Positions 8,678 through 18,321 of a DNA stretch of 64,000 nucleotides are shown here, one piece after another (within the stretch, counting starts at the first letter, position 1; every line of letters starts with the position of its first letter). The translations under genes were made by a program, and so were the position numbers. Below the pieces are notes generated by a model. That model searched no databases. It worked only from the letters and a program-made list of their open reading frames with translations, and had not been told where the DNA came from. The stretch comes from Bradyrhizobium sp. 186 (GTDB lineage Bacteria; Pseudomonadota; Alphaproteobacteria; Rhizobiales; Xanthobacteraceae): contig NZ_CP082164.1 in NCBI RefSeq assembly GCF_023101685.1, positions 6,138,001 through 6,202,000 on the forward strand, read 5' to 3'.

Positions 8678-9861
8678 AGAGTTTGAATCAGATCTGAGAC
8701 GCGCCGGGCCCAAGCCTGCCAGTTCAATCGAGCCTCGAAGGCGTCCCGGCTCGATTGCCTCAGGCGTGCCAGCCGGTCCTTGTTAGCAAAGATCTGGGAG
8801 ATCACCGTCGCATAGTCCGCCTTCGTCGCATTGGGCGGTAACAAGATTCCCGTCTCCTCGTCGCGGATAGCGCAGGAGACGCCACCGGTGGCCGGTGCAA
8901 TGCTCGGTACGCCATGGGCTGCCGCTTCGCAAAACACGATGCCGTAGCAATCTGCCCGGGTCGGCAACAGAAAGAAATCCGCGTCGCGATAGAGTTGATC
9001 CAGTCGCTTGCGCTGTTCACGATCATTCTTGTCCAGGTACGGGATGATCGTCAGGCCATCCTGGGTGACTGGCTTGGGCGGAGTGCATCCGCAGATCACG
9101 AGCTCCGCCTCCACGCCCCTGTCCTTTAGTTCAGCGACAGTCCCGATCGCGATGTCCGCGCCCTTCTCTTCCCAGTTGGCACCGATGAACAGGAGCCGGC
9201 ACGGACCCGGCTTGCGGCACGCAAGTACAGAGTCACGATTGGGTGCTTCTTCGAGGTTGGCGCCCCAGGGAATGACATGCACCCGCGCGCGGTCGGCACC
9301 GTAATCTCTAACAGCAGATTCGGCGGCCCATTCCGACGGGTAGAGGACAAGATCCGCGCGTGCGATGGTGTCGCGTTCCAGGCGTTCAGCAATCTCCCGA
9401 GCATTGCGTGACAAGTTCCGATAGTTAGGGTGGTAATTGTCGACAAGCCGAAAGGTCGCATCGGACGTATAGACGAGGGGAACGCCCGTAGGCACTGCCC
9501 AGGCGAAGTTGGAGCCGGCGGGCGCGAAGACGAAGTCGGGTGAGACCGCGCAGATTTTGCGTGCAGCGTCCGCTGCATACTGTGCAACGACAGGCCCCGC
9601 ATGAAATGGGGAGAGGCCTTGCCTGCGAAAGGCACGGCAAAGTCTGGAATACGTCTTGTATAGAGGTAAGATCGGTGCGCTGAGGGGACCGATATGGACC
9701 ACCTCATGACCTTCGTTTGCGAGCGATTTCGCCATGTGAAATGGCGTGCCGGACCAGAACCTGACCTCGCTTGCGTCGCCGATCGTGGCGAAAGCAATCC
9801 GCCGCGCTGCTTGGCCGCCGGAGAGCGGGCGCTGATTCATTTTATCCCCCGCACGGCGCAA
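8674..9861 (-). CDS. Family 4 glycosyltransferase
   Basis: 395 residues, GT-B fold. An internal ATG at 9840 (MNQRPLSGGQ) is an alternative start. The N-terminal acceptor domain begins RRIAFATIGDASEVRFWSGT. The C-terminal donor domain has CRLLFIGANWEEKGADIAIG (about 220-240), typical of the GT4 start, and the nucleotide-sugar site LPTRADCYGIVFCEAAAHGV with the E-x7-E-like arrangement (near 305-325), then PSIAPATGGV and GILLPPN. It likely adds an internal sugar to the repeat unit. It is coupled by ATGA to the deacetylase downstream, suggesting one transcript reading from the AT-rich promoter region near 10 kb. Confidence 0.88.
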   Translation of the reverse strand: MRRAGDKMNQRPLSGGQAARRIAFATIGDASEVRFWSGTPFHMAKSLANEGHEVVHIGPLSAPILPLYKTYSRLCRAFRRQGLSPFHAGPVVAQYAADAARKICAVSPDFVFAPAGSNFAWAVPTGVPLVYTSDATFRLVDNYHPNYRNLSRNAREIAERLERDTIARADLVLYPSEWAAESAVRDYGADRARVHVIPWGANLEEAPNRDSVLACRKPGPCRLLFIGANWEEKGADIAIGTVAELKDRGVEAELVICGCTPPKPVTQDGLTIIPYLDKNDREQRKRLDQLYRDADFFLLPTRADCYGIVFCEAAAHGVPSIAPATGGVSCAIRDEETGILLPPNATKADYATVISQIFANKDRLARLRQSSRDAFEARLNWQAWARRVSDLIQTL

Positions 9862-9991
9862 CCGGCTCGCAAAAACCTACGATAAGATCAGCCACCTCGG
9901 CAACGTGACCGCCCTGCCCTGCTCCGACAAACACAGCCGGCTCCTCAGAATTCAACATCGTATCGCAGCTCCCGCCATAGCGCCGGGCCTC

Positions 9992-10052
9992 CATATTAAT
10001 TACCAGACATTGTAATTATTATCCAATTCATTTAATTCAATTCCGACTGCGG
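9992..10052. promoter_or_regulatory. AT-rich island upstream of the GT4/deacetylase unit
   Basis: About 60 bases dominated by A and T (ATATTAATTACC, TGTAATTATTATCC, CATTTAATTCAATTCC) inside GC-rich DNA, in the 382-bp gene-free interval 9862-10243. It is a candidate promoter and nucleoid-protein binding site. The binding protein is not shown by the sequence. Confidence 0.5.
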
Positions 10053-10189
10053 TCGGCACGACGATCCGCTACGCAAGGCATCGTTGTAAGATCGTGAATT
10101 TCGGCGTTTCGCGCATGCAAACATGCCGTGTTGTCGCGGGTGCAAGGCTTGCACTCATTGACCAATGAACTTTCATCCAGCGGCTGTTA

Positions 10190-10218
10190 GGGCCTAGGGG
10201 TTTGAGCCCTTAGGGCCC
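10190..10218. terminator. Hairpin downstream of the GT32 gene
   Basis: GGGCCTAGGGG, a six-base loop TTTGAG, then CCCTTAGGGCCC form a strong stem with a one-base bulge, about 26 bases past the GT32 stop on the minus strand. No T-run follows, so it is a terminator-like structure rather than a proven terminator. Confidence 0.4.
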
Positions 10219-10243
10219 ATTGGAGCAACGGGCGGGTCGGGCG

Positions 10244-11173
10244 CTACGCCGGGGGCTTTAAAAGAAACTGGCGATAGACATTGCGCACCTGAGAATAGAT
10301 ATGATGCGCTGGAATGGAAAGCCATCCATCCATCGAGACTATGGGGTCTGATAGTAACCCGTAATGCTTACCGAAAAGATTAGAGGGATCGCTGCACACG
10401 TTGTATTGCAATGACAGCTCCGTCTCGTTTGCGACCATGCGGTAACTGTTACTACTCATCAGCGGCTCGATGGCCAGCATATACGCTATGGGGCCCGTTG
10501 TTCTCCAGACGCCCTTGTTTCCGACGCCATGCACCCACGATCGGTAATTTTGGATGTTTGTCAAAACCCGCTCGATCACTGCCTTTAGAAACGGATGACC
10601 GGGAGCGGCTATGATATGCCACTGTTGAAATTCGCGCTTCCGGTTAGCCTCAAACTCTTTGTGCACACCCCAGCCCGCGTGCGGCTCGCCAGGGCTATTC
10701 CGCCAACGTGACAGAATAAACCTGTCGTTTGGTCGAATGGCTCCGTCGAGAGGCTCGACCGTTGTGCTTTTGATATCAAGATAGACCCCACCGCGCTTGT
10801 ACATGAGGAGATAGCGGAAGAGATCCGCTCGCGCCGCTCCGTACTGCGGATTGATCTTATAGAACAGGTTCGCAATTTCTAGGCCGTAATGCTCGACGAT
10901 GAAGGTAGCCATCGCTTGATCGTCGTATAGTCTGTGTTCCCAGCCGGGATTCATTGTTTTGATGGCTTGTATATTCCTTGCCAAGACGATCGGTAACGGA
11001 TTTTTCGAGAAATATATTTGATGAATAACGCGGGGAATCTGAGGCCCCAGATCAAACGTCGGAACTTGAATATTTTGGATGGTCATGATCGACATCCCAG
11101 GTTCAAACTGACGCAGCGCGAGATATCCCGACGATCGCCATGGTTGCCAGCGCCTAGATTCCCGAGCGATCAC
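10244..11173 (-). CDS. Family 32 glycosyltransferase (OCH1/capsule-type)
   Basis: 309 residues from a GTG at 11173 that overlaps the polymerase stop (GTGA). An ATG at 11095 (MSIMTIQNIQ) would give 283 residues without the arginine-rich leader and is a credible alternative. GT32 features: IPRVIHQIYFSKNPLP near 48-63, NPGWEHRLYDDQAM near 74-87, and the DxD site ADLFRYLLMYKRGGVYLDIK near 115-134. The family uses nucleotide-sugar donors, for example in mannose, galactose or GlcNAc transfer. It is coupled to the Wzy-like gene, so the two are probably co-expressed and act on the same repeat unit. Confidence 0.85.
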   Translation of the reverse strand: MIARESRRWQPWRSSGYLALRQFEPGMSIMTIQNIQVPTFDLGPQIPRVIHQIYFSKNPLPIVLARNIQAIKTMNPGWEHRLYDDQAMATFIVEHYGLEIANLFYKINPQYGAARADLFRYLLMYKRGGVYLDIKSTTVEPLDGAIRPNDRFILSRWRNSPGEPHAGWGVHKEFEANRKREFQQWHIIAAPGHPFLKAVIERVLTNIQNYRSWVHGVGNKGVWRTTGPIAYMLAIEPLMSSNSYRMVANETELSLQYNVCSDPSNLFGKHYGLLSDPIVSMDGWLSIPAHHIYSQVRNVYRQFLLKPPA

Positions 11174-12651
11174 CCGAGAACAACGGAGCTCCTCTGCGCG
11201 GCACGCGCGTCACCGCCCTGCAGTAAAACGCCTCCGGTAATCGAATCATATCCAGTTTCCGCCGCTCTTGCGGCTCTATCGCGCAGCACCGCCGTTTCCG
11301 CGAGGTTCGCTCGCATTCCGGCAAAGACAGCGATAAGGATGAAACAGATGCCCCAAAAGTGAACCATGAACCCCAGAAAAACGATAGTTGCTATGACAAT
11401 TCCGAGCGCCACTGATAGCCGTCCTTCTTCGGGAGTAAGGTAAGGCGATCTATCGATCGAACCAAGCCCGCATGAGCCTACAAGCGTCAAAAGGATTAAT
11501 ACGCTCCCAGGAATTCCGTAATTCATTGCGGCGGCAAGCCAAAAAGCATCCACGCTCCCGCTCACAAGCGCGCCGTGAGACTGCCAATTCCAGTCGCCGT
11601 TCAAACCAATTCCGAAGATCGGCGAACCGAGTACTACAGGCCCCCCGGTCTCCCAGATCGCTTGACGGTACCAGGCCGCCTCCGGACTTACCCCGCCAAG
11701 GCGTACAAGCGTTACGACCGGGTTGCCAGAGAAAGTGAAAACAGTAAGGAGAACACAAGTCACAGCCAGTCCGACCAACTTCCATCTGGTTGTAAAGCGA
11801 GGGGTTGCAGCATAAAAAATCGCGAGAGCAAATCCGATCACATAGGCAAGTAATGGACTCCGCGCCTGCGAAGCCAAGACACCTACCAGCGCGATCCCTG
11901 CAACACCCCAGCCGAACACCTGGGGCCTAAACGTAGTGAGCGCCAAGGTCCCGAACCAAACACAAACGGCACCGAATAATATCGAATGCTCCATTGGACC
12001 CATGGCACGAATGACCCCTTCCCTAAACAAAGTCTCGGACTTCAACGCGAACGCACCTTCATAACTGGGCTTCACATAACCAGTAATTCCTTTGATGAAG
12101 TCATAGGTGAACAGTCTATCAGTCAGAGAGTCGAGAAGCGCGACACCGACAATCAGAATAATCAGCTTGGAAGAGAAGCGTGCGATTCGCACGGAGCTAT
12201 CGACCGGACCGAGAAGATACCGGAAGCTCAAATATGCGCCGGTGAATGAAATTGCCTCGATCCCCGCTCCTTTAAGACCCGTGAAACCATCCGTTACGGT
12301 GGCAGCCAACATCATCCAGACGCCCGCAACCGGCGCGAGAATATCCGATGGAACGCAGACTACAGCTCGCGGGTTGCGCTGGGAGAGCCGCGATATCGCT
12401 GCGATGGATAAAACAAAAATCAGAACTCGAGCGACGGTGAGGCGAAAGTCACCGACGAAGAAAGACAGACCCTCGGGCAAAAAAATTGTGACCAATAATA
12501 GTTTGAGATATAGTTCGGCACGTGAGGGCGAACCGCCTGTAGCGCGCCTAACTGCACTCTGCTGGCGATCCTGCAGATAGGTACGTTGAAAATCCGAATC
12601 CAATTCAAAGCTTTTGCGGCTCAAAGCGAATACCTCGAATGCCGAAGACAT
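11170..12651 (-). CDS. Wzy-like O-antigen/exopolysaccharide polymerase
   Basis: 493 residues with about 10-12 hydrophobic segments, such as LLLVTIFLPEGLSFFVG, LIILIVGVALLDSLTD and TCVLLTVFTF. A larger periplasmic loop before the last segments contains RQAIWETGGPVVLGSPIFGI and NYGIPGSVLILLTLVGSCGL, the arrangement of Wzy/WaaL-type proteins. The role would be periplasmic joining of lipid-linked repeats in the Wzx/Wzy pathway. Wzy proteins are poorly conserved, so the assignment rests on topology, the loop pattern and context between glycosyltransferases. The end overlaps the GT32 start by 4 bases. Confidence 0.8.
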   Translation of the reverse strand: MSSAFEVFALSRKSFELDSDFQRTYLQDRQQSAVRRATGGSPSRAELYLKLLLVTIFLPEGLSFFVGDFRLTVARVLIFVLSIAAISRLSQRNPRAVVCVPSDILAPVAGVWMMLAATVTDGFTGLKGAGIEAISFTGAYLSFRYLLGPVDSSVRIARFSSKLIILIVGVALLDSLTDRLFTYDFIKGITGYVKPSYEGAFALKSETLFREGVIRAMGPMEHSILFGAVCVWFGTLALTTFRPQVFGWGVAGIALVGVLASQARSPLLAYVIGFALAIFYAATPRFTTRWKLVGLAVTCVLLTVFTFSGNPVVTLVRLGGVSPEAAWYRQAIWETGGPVVLGSPIFGIGLNGDWNWQSHGALVSGSVDAFWLAAAMNYGIPGSVLILLTLVGSCGLGSIDRSPYLTPEEGRLSVALGIVIATIVFLGFMVHFWGICFILIAVFAGMRANLAETAVLRDRAARAAETGYDSITGGVLLQGGDARAAQRSSVVLG

Positions 12652-12721
12652 TGCGCAAACAAGAAGCAGCGCTCAAAATTGAGCCGCCGCATCAAAACGA
12701 CCGCTCCGCCTAAGAGGCGCT

Positions 12722-13729
12722 TCATTTCGTCGTCTCCAAAGGAATCGCCAAGAAGTCACGACGTAGGCGGCTCGCCACGCTGGGTGGAATCAGCGCATAA
12801 GCAAGCGCCTTGTAATAGTGTGGATCCGCGGGATGCAAACAAGCACATTGCCAACCCGTCCTTAGCGCTGACAAACGACGGTTTGACCGACGTGAATCCA
12901 GCACGCTCTTGATGAAATGGGCGGCGATATTGTTATCCAGCAAGCTATTACGGGACCTGTGGCCTCTATCATCGCATTCTGGCTCGAACCGCAAACCTCG
13001 TCGCTCGCAGGCCCGCCTGAAGGCCTCAGCCTCGAATTGCTTGCGCCACGCTGGCGCACGTCGGGTGAGTGAATTGGGAAGAATGCGGTACGCGTAAAGG
13101 CACTCGCCCAATACAATCATCGGATGCTCTTCGCCAATTCTCAATATGTAATCGTAGGTCTCGGCGACCTGCAATGAAGGCTCGAACCGCAAATGGCCGA
13201 TCAATGACGTTCGAAACATTCCTGTGGGATCAAGGGCAGGCATTCGAAAGGCTCTAATCTCAGACTGGCAGTCGTCCTCTCCTCTCGGTGCAAACACGGG
13301 GGCCATGAATCTCCCCTCAATGATCAGCTCGTTACCGCAGAATACGGCAGCCAAATGCGGCCTGGTGAGCAGCGCACGAACCTGTCTTTCAATTCTCGTT
13401 GGATAGCTGATGTCATCCGCGTCTTGAATTGCGTAGTACTCGCCGCGGATCTGATCGAGCGCTCGATTGATCGCCACAGGCTTGCTTGCGTTCGCTTGAT
13501 GGATCACGCGAATACGCCCGTCTGCCAGCAAATCTTGAACCGAGTTGAAGCAGCCGTCCGTGCTGCCGTCGTCGATAATGAGGATATCCAAATTTCTATA
13601 CGTCTGATCAATTATGCTCAACAACGAAGGCCGCAAATATTCCCCTGCGTTGTAAACGCACATCACGACCGTGACGAGGGGACCTTCAGCTACCCCTTCA
13701 GCATTGGGCCGATGTGCTTGGGACGTCAT
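12722..13729 (-). CDS. Family 2 glycosyltransferase
   Basis: 335 residues. The GT-A nucleotide-binding start VTVVMCVYNAGEYLRPSLLS (about 19-38) is followed by LDILIIDDGSTDG. The DxD-like site is YYAIQDADDISYPTRIERQV (about 98-117), and a later DPTGMFRTSLI holds the acceptor/base region. A cytoplasmic transferase for one linkage of the repeat is expected. It lies 70 bases before the polymerase gene in the same direction, so the three genes 12722, 11170 and 10244 probably form an operon from the promoter region at 13.9-14.1 kb. Confidence 0.88.
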   Translation of the reverse strand: MTSQAHRPNAEGVAEGPLVTVVMCVYNAGEYLRPSLLSIIDQTYRNLDILIIDDGSTDGCFNSVQDLLADGRIRVIHQANASKPVAINRALDQIRGEYYAIQDADDISYPTRIERQVRALLTRPHLAAVFCGNELIIEGRFMAPVFAPRGEDDCQSEIRAFRMPALDPTGMFRTSLIGHLRFEPSLQVAETYDYILRIGEEHPMIVLGECLYAYRILPNSLTRRAPAWRKQFEAEAFRRACERRGLRFEPECDDRGHRSRNSLLDNNIAAHFIKSVLDSRRSNRRLSALRTGWQCACLHPADPHYYKALAYALIPPSVASRLRRDFLAIPLETTK

Positions 13730-14350
13730 GAAAAGCTCCTGGTCAGTCGAGGCCAGAGCCCTGGCTTCGACACGCCAGCATGTCTAGCGAGAGTTCCGGC
13801 TGTTGATCGCGAGACAGTGATTGACATTGCAGTAGGCCACAAACCAGGTTTGAAAGGCGGCGACCTCCCCTGCCCCAGGAGAAATTGCGCGATCTCGACG
13901 GCGCGCGCGATTGGCCCTTGGCCTGATCTGGCGGCACCGAGCTTTAGTTCCAAGACTGATAGCCTCGCATGTCGGCCCCGACCGGGATTTAAAAAACCGA
14001 CGTCAATATTCTGGTTGACCGCAATTAAATCACATTAATTGACCAAAGAAAACAGGCTTACGCCGCCACGATCTAATTAAATGCCAGAGCCCGATTGAAG
14101 GGGGCGGGCGTCGCGCGGCGAGATGCCGGGACCAGATAGCTTCGCTGCCCATCCCACCTCTCATCCGTGCCGTCACCTCCAAAACACTGGCCCGTTCGTG
14201 TTATGTTCCGCTGGAGTCTGCCACCCGGTCCCCACAGAATGCGCTGAACTGAGATTCTACGCCGGGGTTAATACCCAGATTAATTTGTGCTATATCGAGA
14301 TCGCCCGAAATAATTGGTTACCGCACGTGATTAAATATGGAGATGATGGG
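13730..14350. promoter_or_regulatory. Divergent intergenic region with AT-rich islands
   Basis: This 621-bp space separates a leftward GT2 operon from rightward methyltransferase genes. No gene is supported. AT-rich patches lie at about 13985-14050 (CGCAATTAAATCACATTAAT) and 14265-14350 (GTTAATACCCAGATTAATTT). They are suitable for divergent promoters and for AT-preferring nucleoid proteins. Confidence 0.5.
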
Positions 14351-15103
14351 ATGGCCACGGTTTCCTCGCGAACTTTAGAGATCGCGCACGATTGGAAGAT
14401 CACAGACTATTACGATAAAGCGGAATCGGATGCCTGGACCGACCCGTTTTGGAAGCCGCGGACGCCATTCCGACGTTTGTTCGAGAGATTGGATACGACA
14501 TCAACCGTCGAACTCGCGTGCGGGCACGGTCGGCATTCCGCTCGTTTGTTGAGCACGAAGCGAGACCAGACCACGCTTCGATCGCTCGTCCTGATGGATG
14601 TCGTTGAGGAGAATGTGCGACATTGCAAGGAACGATTCTCGGATGTTCCTGAAGTAAGCGCGCATACCAATAGTGGCTACGATTTCTATCCCGTCGAGGA
14701 TGGATCCGTCTCTGCGATATTCTGTTTTGATGCGATGGTGCATTTTGAATATGATGCCGTCTTTTCATACCTACAGGATGCGTGTCGTATCCTGCGACCC
14801 GGCGGCCGCGCACTGTTCCATCATTCAAACTTAGACAAATACCCAGGCTCGGATTACAGAAGCAATCCCCATTGGCGCAATTTTATGAGCAGAAATATGT
14901 TTGCCCACGCTGCGAATAGATCTGGTTTGCGTGTGCTCGAGCAAGTTACCATAGATTGGGACAAAGCCCGGAATTTGGACTGTCTGACCCTTGTCGAGAA
15001 GGCTTCAGATGGCTCACCGGGTATGGAAAAACCGAGAGCGCGCAGCGAACGCAGCCGGCTTACTCGCCTCGCGGACAAAGTCAAATTCATCTTCCTAAAA
15101 TAG
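14351..15103 (+). CDS. Class I SAM-dependent methyltransferase
   Basis: 250 residues from the ATG at 14351, with GGAG about 11 bases upstream. Longer in-frame starts reach into AT-rich intergenic DNA and are unlikely. Motif I for AdoMet binding is STVELACGHGRHSARLLS (about 49-66), then LVLMDVVEENVRHCKERF and the motif III region DACRILRPGGRALFHHSNLD (about 155-174). It is likely a glycan or nucleotide-sugar O-methyltransferase in this setting, but the substrate cannot be read. The second methyltransferase follows in the same direction. Confidence 0.8.
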   Translation: MATVSSRTLEIAHDWKITDYYDKAESDAWTDPFWKPRTPFRRLFERLDTTSTVELACGHGRHSARLLSTKRDQTTLRSLVLMDVVEENVRHCKERFSDVPEVSAHTNSGYDFYPVEDGSVSAIFCFDAMVHFEYDAVFSYLQDACRILRPGGRALFHHSNLDKYPGSDYRSNPHWRNFMSRNMFAHAANRSGLRVLEQVTIDWDKARNLDCLTLVEKASDGSPGMEKPRARSERSRLTRLADKVKFIFLK

Positions 15104-15248
15104 AAAACGACTGGCGGGTTTGGTCGACGAACCCGGCGAACTCGTCAATTTCGTTGCGGCTATTATAGCGACAATCACTACACCCGTTCCGGCTTCTCCG
15201 ATGATGGCTAAGCCGGATTCGAACCTCTGCTATGGCTGGGTACCTGAG

Positions 15249-16160
15249 ATGATTTGTAAAGCTTGCTTGTCAGACGGCGAACATTCCCGTCACATATTTG
15301 TTGAGATGATGTTTGGCACAAGAGAGCGATTTGAATACCAGGAATGTATTGATTGTGGAACGATTCAGCGCCTGTCGGAAATAGCAGACGAGAGTCGTTT
15401 TTACCCCAGTGGCTATTATTCGTTCACCACGCCTCCGCGAAATTCGCGGCTTACCGCAATCAGGGATGCGCATGCATTTGGCATGAAAAGCGTATTGGGA
15501 GCCGTGGCGTCCCTTGTGAGGTACGATCCCATCGTAGGGGTCATCGGAGATTTTGGAATTGATCCTGGCTCTCGGGTGCTGGACGTTGGCTGCGGCTCTG
15601 CGAGGCTCCTTCACAGAATGTCTGCGGCAGGGTTCAAGAATCTTACCGGAATAGACCCTTATATTTCCAAATCAGCATCAGGCACCGTGACGATTCACAA
15701 ATCGGAACTTCAAAGCATGTCCGGCGAGTTTGATTTCATCATGTTCAATCACTCGTTAGAACATGTCCCTGATCCGGACCAAAGTCTTGGCAATGCAAGA
15801 AAGCTACTTGCGCCCGGGGGCCGCATCCTGGTTCGCATCCCAACATCGTCCTCGCATGCATGGATGGAGTACGGCCCGAATTGGGTCCAACTGGATGCAC
15901 CGCGCCATATTGTAATTCCCTCTCGCAAGGGGATGAACGCATTAGCGAAGCGCTGCAGCCTGTCTGTTAAACAATCGATTGACGATTCTACTGCGTTTCA
16001 GTTCTGGGGCAGCGAGATGTATAGAAGGTCTAAGCCGCTCACATCCGGGCCAAGCGATTTATTTAGCCGGCACGAGTTGAGAAGGTTTGCCAAACGAGCG
16101 GAGAAGTTGAATCTCGAACAACAGGGAGATCAGGTAGCTTTCCTCTTGACCGCTGCTTAG
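15249..16160 (+). CDS. SAM-dependent methyltransferase with N-terminal zinc-ribbon-like cysteines
   Basis: 303 residues from the ATG at 15249 (MICKACLSDGEH). The frame is open further upstream to a TTG at 15120, with another ATG at 15201, so the start is uncertain. Two CxxC pairs (CKAC near residue 3-6 and CIDC near 33-36) suggest a small zinc-binding head as in sugar C-methyltransferase-like proteins. The AdoMet fold follows: SRVLDVGCGSARLLHRMSAA (about 112-131), EFDFIMFNHSLEHVPDPDQS and LLAPGGRILVRIP. It is probably part of nucleotide-sugar or glycan methylation together with the gene before it. It converges on the GT8 gene across a 179-bp gap. Confidence 0.8.
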   Translation: MICKACLSDGEHSRHIFVEMMFGTRERFEYQECIDCGTIQRLSEIADESRFYPSGYYSFTTPPRNSRLTAIRDAHAFGMKSVLGAVASLVRYDPIVGVIGDFGIDPGSRVLDVGCGSARLLHRMSAAGFKNLTGIDPYISKSASGTVTIHKSELQSMSGEFDFIMFNHSLEHVPDPDQSLGNARKLLAPGGRILVRIPTSSSHAWMEYGPNWVQLDAPRHIVIPSRKGMNALAKRCSLSVKQSIDDSTAFQFWGSEMYRRSKPLTSGPSDLFSRHELRRFAKRAEKLNLEQQGDQVAFLLTAA

Positions 16161-16339
16161 ATGGCCCGAGTCGGCGGCCCCACACACACGTTCAGGGCGA
16201 GCATCGACTTCAAAAGTCCAACTAATCGGTTCCGCCCGGAACGCGGTCCTCACCCAGAGTATTACTTTTCAGTCAGCCAACATCGCGATCGAATGGTTAA
16301 AGAGGACACCGTTTGATCATTTGAGCTACTCCGATCAAT

Positions 16340-17260
16340 CTAGGGATCGACCACCTCTTCCGAGCGAGCTGATTTGCCTCGTCTCCCGTCCTGGAAGCTT
16401 TTAATGCGGGACCAACCGATACGCAGGGTGCTTTCCATTTTGTCCATAGAGTTGCGCGCGAACCGCGTGCGGCTCCGAAACGAGTCGTACAATGCGGCAT
16501 TCGCGTTCGGAACGCCAGCTCTCCAAGGTTTATTCCAGGTTGTGAAATGAACTATGCTAGGCTTGTACTCGCCTGCCAATTCAGAGACATCGAGCTCTGT
16601 GTTGTAGGCTAGATAGTTCCATCGGGAAGCGAGCTTTTTCCAAACGCCATCGCACGCAACATTCAGCGCGTCTTGATCCGAATAAGGCGATCCAGGAAAG
16701 CGCTTGAGATATTCCAATGCTGTTTCGGAGATTTTCGCCTTTCGCCATTGGTGCAGGTCTATCAGAAGTACACCGGCGTTAAAGTAGTTCTGCACGCGAG
16801 GTACCGGTAGGCGAATGGTTTGATTTTTCAGCTGAGAGTCGAGTCCGTCCAAAACTGCGCCAAGAACATTTCCCTCGAGATCTGTTGTCCAGAGCGCCTG
16901 CAAATCATCAAGAACAAGGATATCGGAGTCTAGATACAATACTTTGGAGACAGTCTCTGGAAAGATACGCGGGACGAGGAACCGGGCGTAGGTGACTTTT
17001 GAAATGTACCCAATCGTCGAAAAATCCCGGAACGTTTCCAGGTTCACTTCGATCCATCGGATCGACGCAGAACCATGCGGAAGGGAGTCGAGTATCCTCT
17101 TTCGAATACGCTCGGAAACACCGTCGACAAGCACATGAAACTCGAACGGTTCGCCGCTCCTATCCGTCTCCACAATTGACCGTAGGGTCGTCGCAAGTGG
17201 CATCGCATAGCGCCTGTCACAAGCAAGGAGGATTGGGCATCGCATCTGTTTTGATTCCAT
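16340..17260 (-). CDS. Family 8 glycosyltransferase
   Basis: 306 residues, retaining GT-A enzyme of the LgtC/glycogenin-like family. It begins MRCPILLACDRRYAMPLATT. The DxD manganese site is KVLYLDSDILVLDDLQALW (about 106-124). NYFNAGVLLIDLHQWRKAKI (about 156-175) and HFTTWNKPWRAG near 233-244 are the usual GT8 blocks (FNAGV and the HF/W-K-PW region). The donor is probably UDP-galactose or UDP-glucose by family precedent. It sits 63 bases downstream of a GT2 gene in the same direction and likely shares its transcript. Confidence 0.88.
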   Translation of the reverse strand: MESKQMRCPILLACDRRYAMPLATTLRSIVETDRSGEPFEFHVLVDGVSERIRKRILDSLPHGSASIRWIEVNLETFRDFSTIGYISKVTYARFLVPRIFPETVSKVLYLDSDILVLDDLQALWTTDLEGNVLGAVLDGLDSQLKNQTIRLPVPRVQNYFNAGVLLIDLHQWRKAKISETALEYLKRFPGSPYSDQDALNVACDGVWKKLASRWNYLAYNTELDVSELAGEYKPSIVHFTTWNKPWRAGVPNANAALYDSFRSRTRFARNSMDKMESTLRIGWSRIKSFQDGRRGKSARSEEVVDP

Positions 17261-17323
17261 CTGATGACCCGCACGGTTCCTGGAAGCGAAATGATTGTTT
17301 TCCGCGAGCCCGGAAGATGTTCA

Positions 17324-18304
17324 TCACTCCAATAGCTTGCCCGGCGCTCCCCTGATAACGGACAACGCCCATCGGCGGCCATCCTTGCCCGGAATCTTCA
17401 GCACTCGCCAAATTGGAGGAAAGTAACGCAACCGGCGATCCATAGTCATGGCTTCGCGCATGTGGCCAAGGCCGTCACTAACGCGGCCTCGTCGCAACAA
17501 TCCGATCCCGCTGCGAAACACTTGGTCAGCCAATGTATGACGGGCCAGGGCACGTAAACTCCGCGCATTTCGAACGCGATCCTCGCATTCATCAAAAAAG
17601 CTATCGAACGCAAGCAGGCATTGCCGATAATCTAGCATTCTTTTGGCATAGTAGGCGTTGGACATTGCCATCGAATGCTTGCGATAGATTGCTTGCACCG
17701 CATTGATCTGGGCAACTGTGCCGTGCGCAGCAAAACGTAACCACATTTCCATATCGCCGGCGTGAGGGAGCGACGTGAGGTATCCGCCGATCGCCTTCTG
17801 TGTCCGTGTCCGCGCAATTGCGGTCGCTGAAGGAACGTCATTTCTGGCTGTGGTGCACATTTCCTTTATCAGATCTTGCCGTGTCCAAGAATGGTTCTCG
17901 CCCGCAGGTAACGTAGGAAACGGCAAATCGTCAAACCAGAGGATGCATTCTCCATATGTAAGAACAACGTCGGAGTTTGCGTCCATGATCTCCGTTGCCC
18001 GCTGGAGGGCTCCGGGAACCAGCAGATCATCAGCGGACAAGAGCAAGAAGTATTCGGATGATGCCCACGCGATTCCTTCATTGAACGTATTGATGTGACC
18101 ATGATTGCGCGAATGCGCTCTCACCGTCACCCTCGGGTCGCTCTGCTCCAATTTCCTTGCGACTGACACCGAATCGTCCGAGGAGCAGTCGTCGATGATA
18201 AGTACGCGCAAATCCGAAATGGATTGGCTGAGAATGCTCGACACGCAAGCCTCAAGGAAGCGCCCATAATTGTAACAGGGGACAACAATATCGACCTTCG
18301 CCAT
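17324..18304 (-). CDS. Family 2 glycosyltransferase
   Basis: 326 residues from the ATG at 18304, chosen because AGGA lies 8 bases upstream. A TTG at 18325 overlapping the previous stop (TTGA) and an ATG at 18310 are alternatives. It opens AKVDIVVPCYNYGRFLEACV, has LRVLIIDDCSSDDS, and the DxD-like ASSEYFLLLSADDLLVPGAL near 78-97. HAGDMEMWLRFAAHG near 183-197 carries the conserved D-E-W region of cytoplasmic GT2 enzymes. It is expected to transfer one sugar of the repeat unit. The upstream gene is a DegT aminotransferase. Confidence 0.87.
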   Translation of the reverse strand: MAKVDIVVPCYNYGRFLEACVSSILSQSISDLRVLIIDDCSSDDSVSVARKLEQSDPRVTVRAHSRNHGHINTFNEGIAWASSEYFLLLSADDLLVPGALQRATEIMDANSDVVLTYGECILWFDDLPFPTLPAGENHSWTRQDLIKEMCTTARNDVPSATAIARTRTQKAIGGYLTSLPHAGDMEMWLRFAAHGTVAQINAVQAIYRKHSMAMSNAYYAKRMLDYRQCLLAFDSFFDECEDRVRNARSLRALARHTLADQVFRSGIGLLRRGRVSDGLGHMREAMTMDRRLRYFPPIWRVLKIPGKDGRRWALSVIRGAPGKLLE

Positions 18305-18321
18305 TCCCATTATCCTGACTA

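Noticed and set aside
13355..14038. 227-aa plus-strand frame starting inside the GT2 gene
   Set aside because: Mostly antisense to the GT2 gene and then into AT-rich DNA; no supporting motif.
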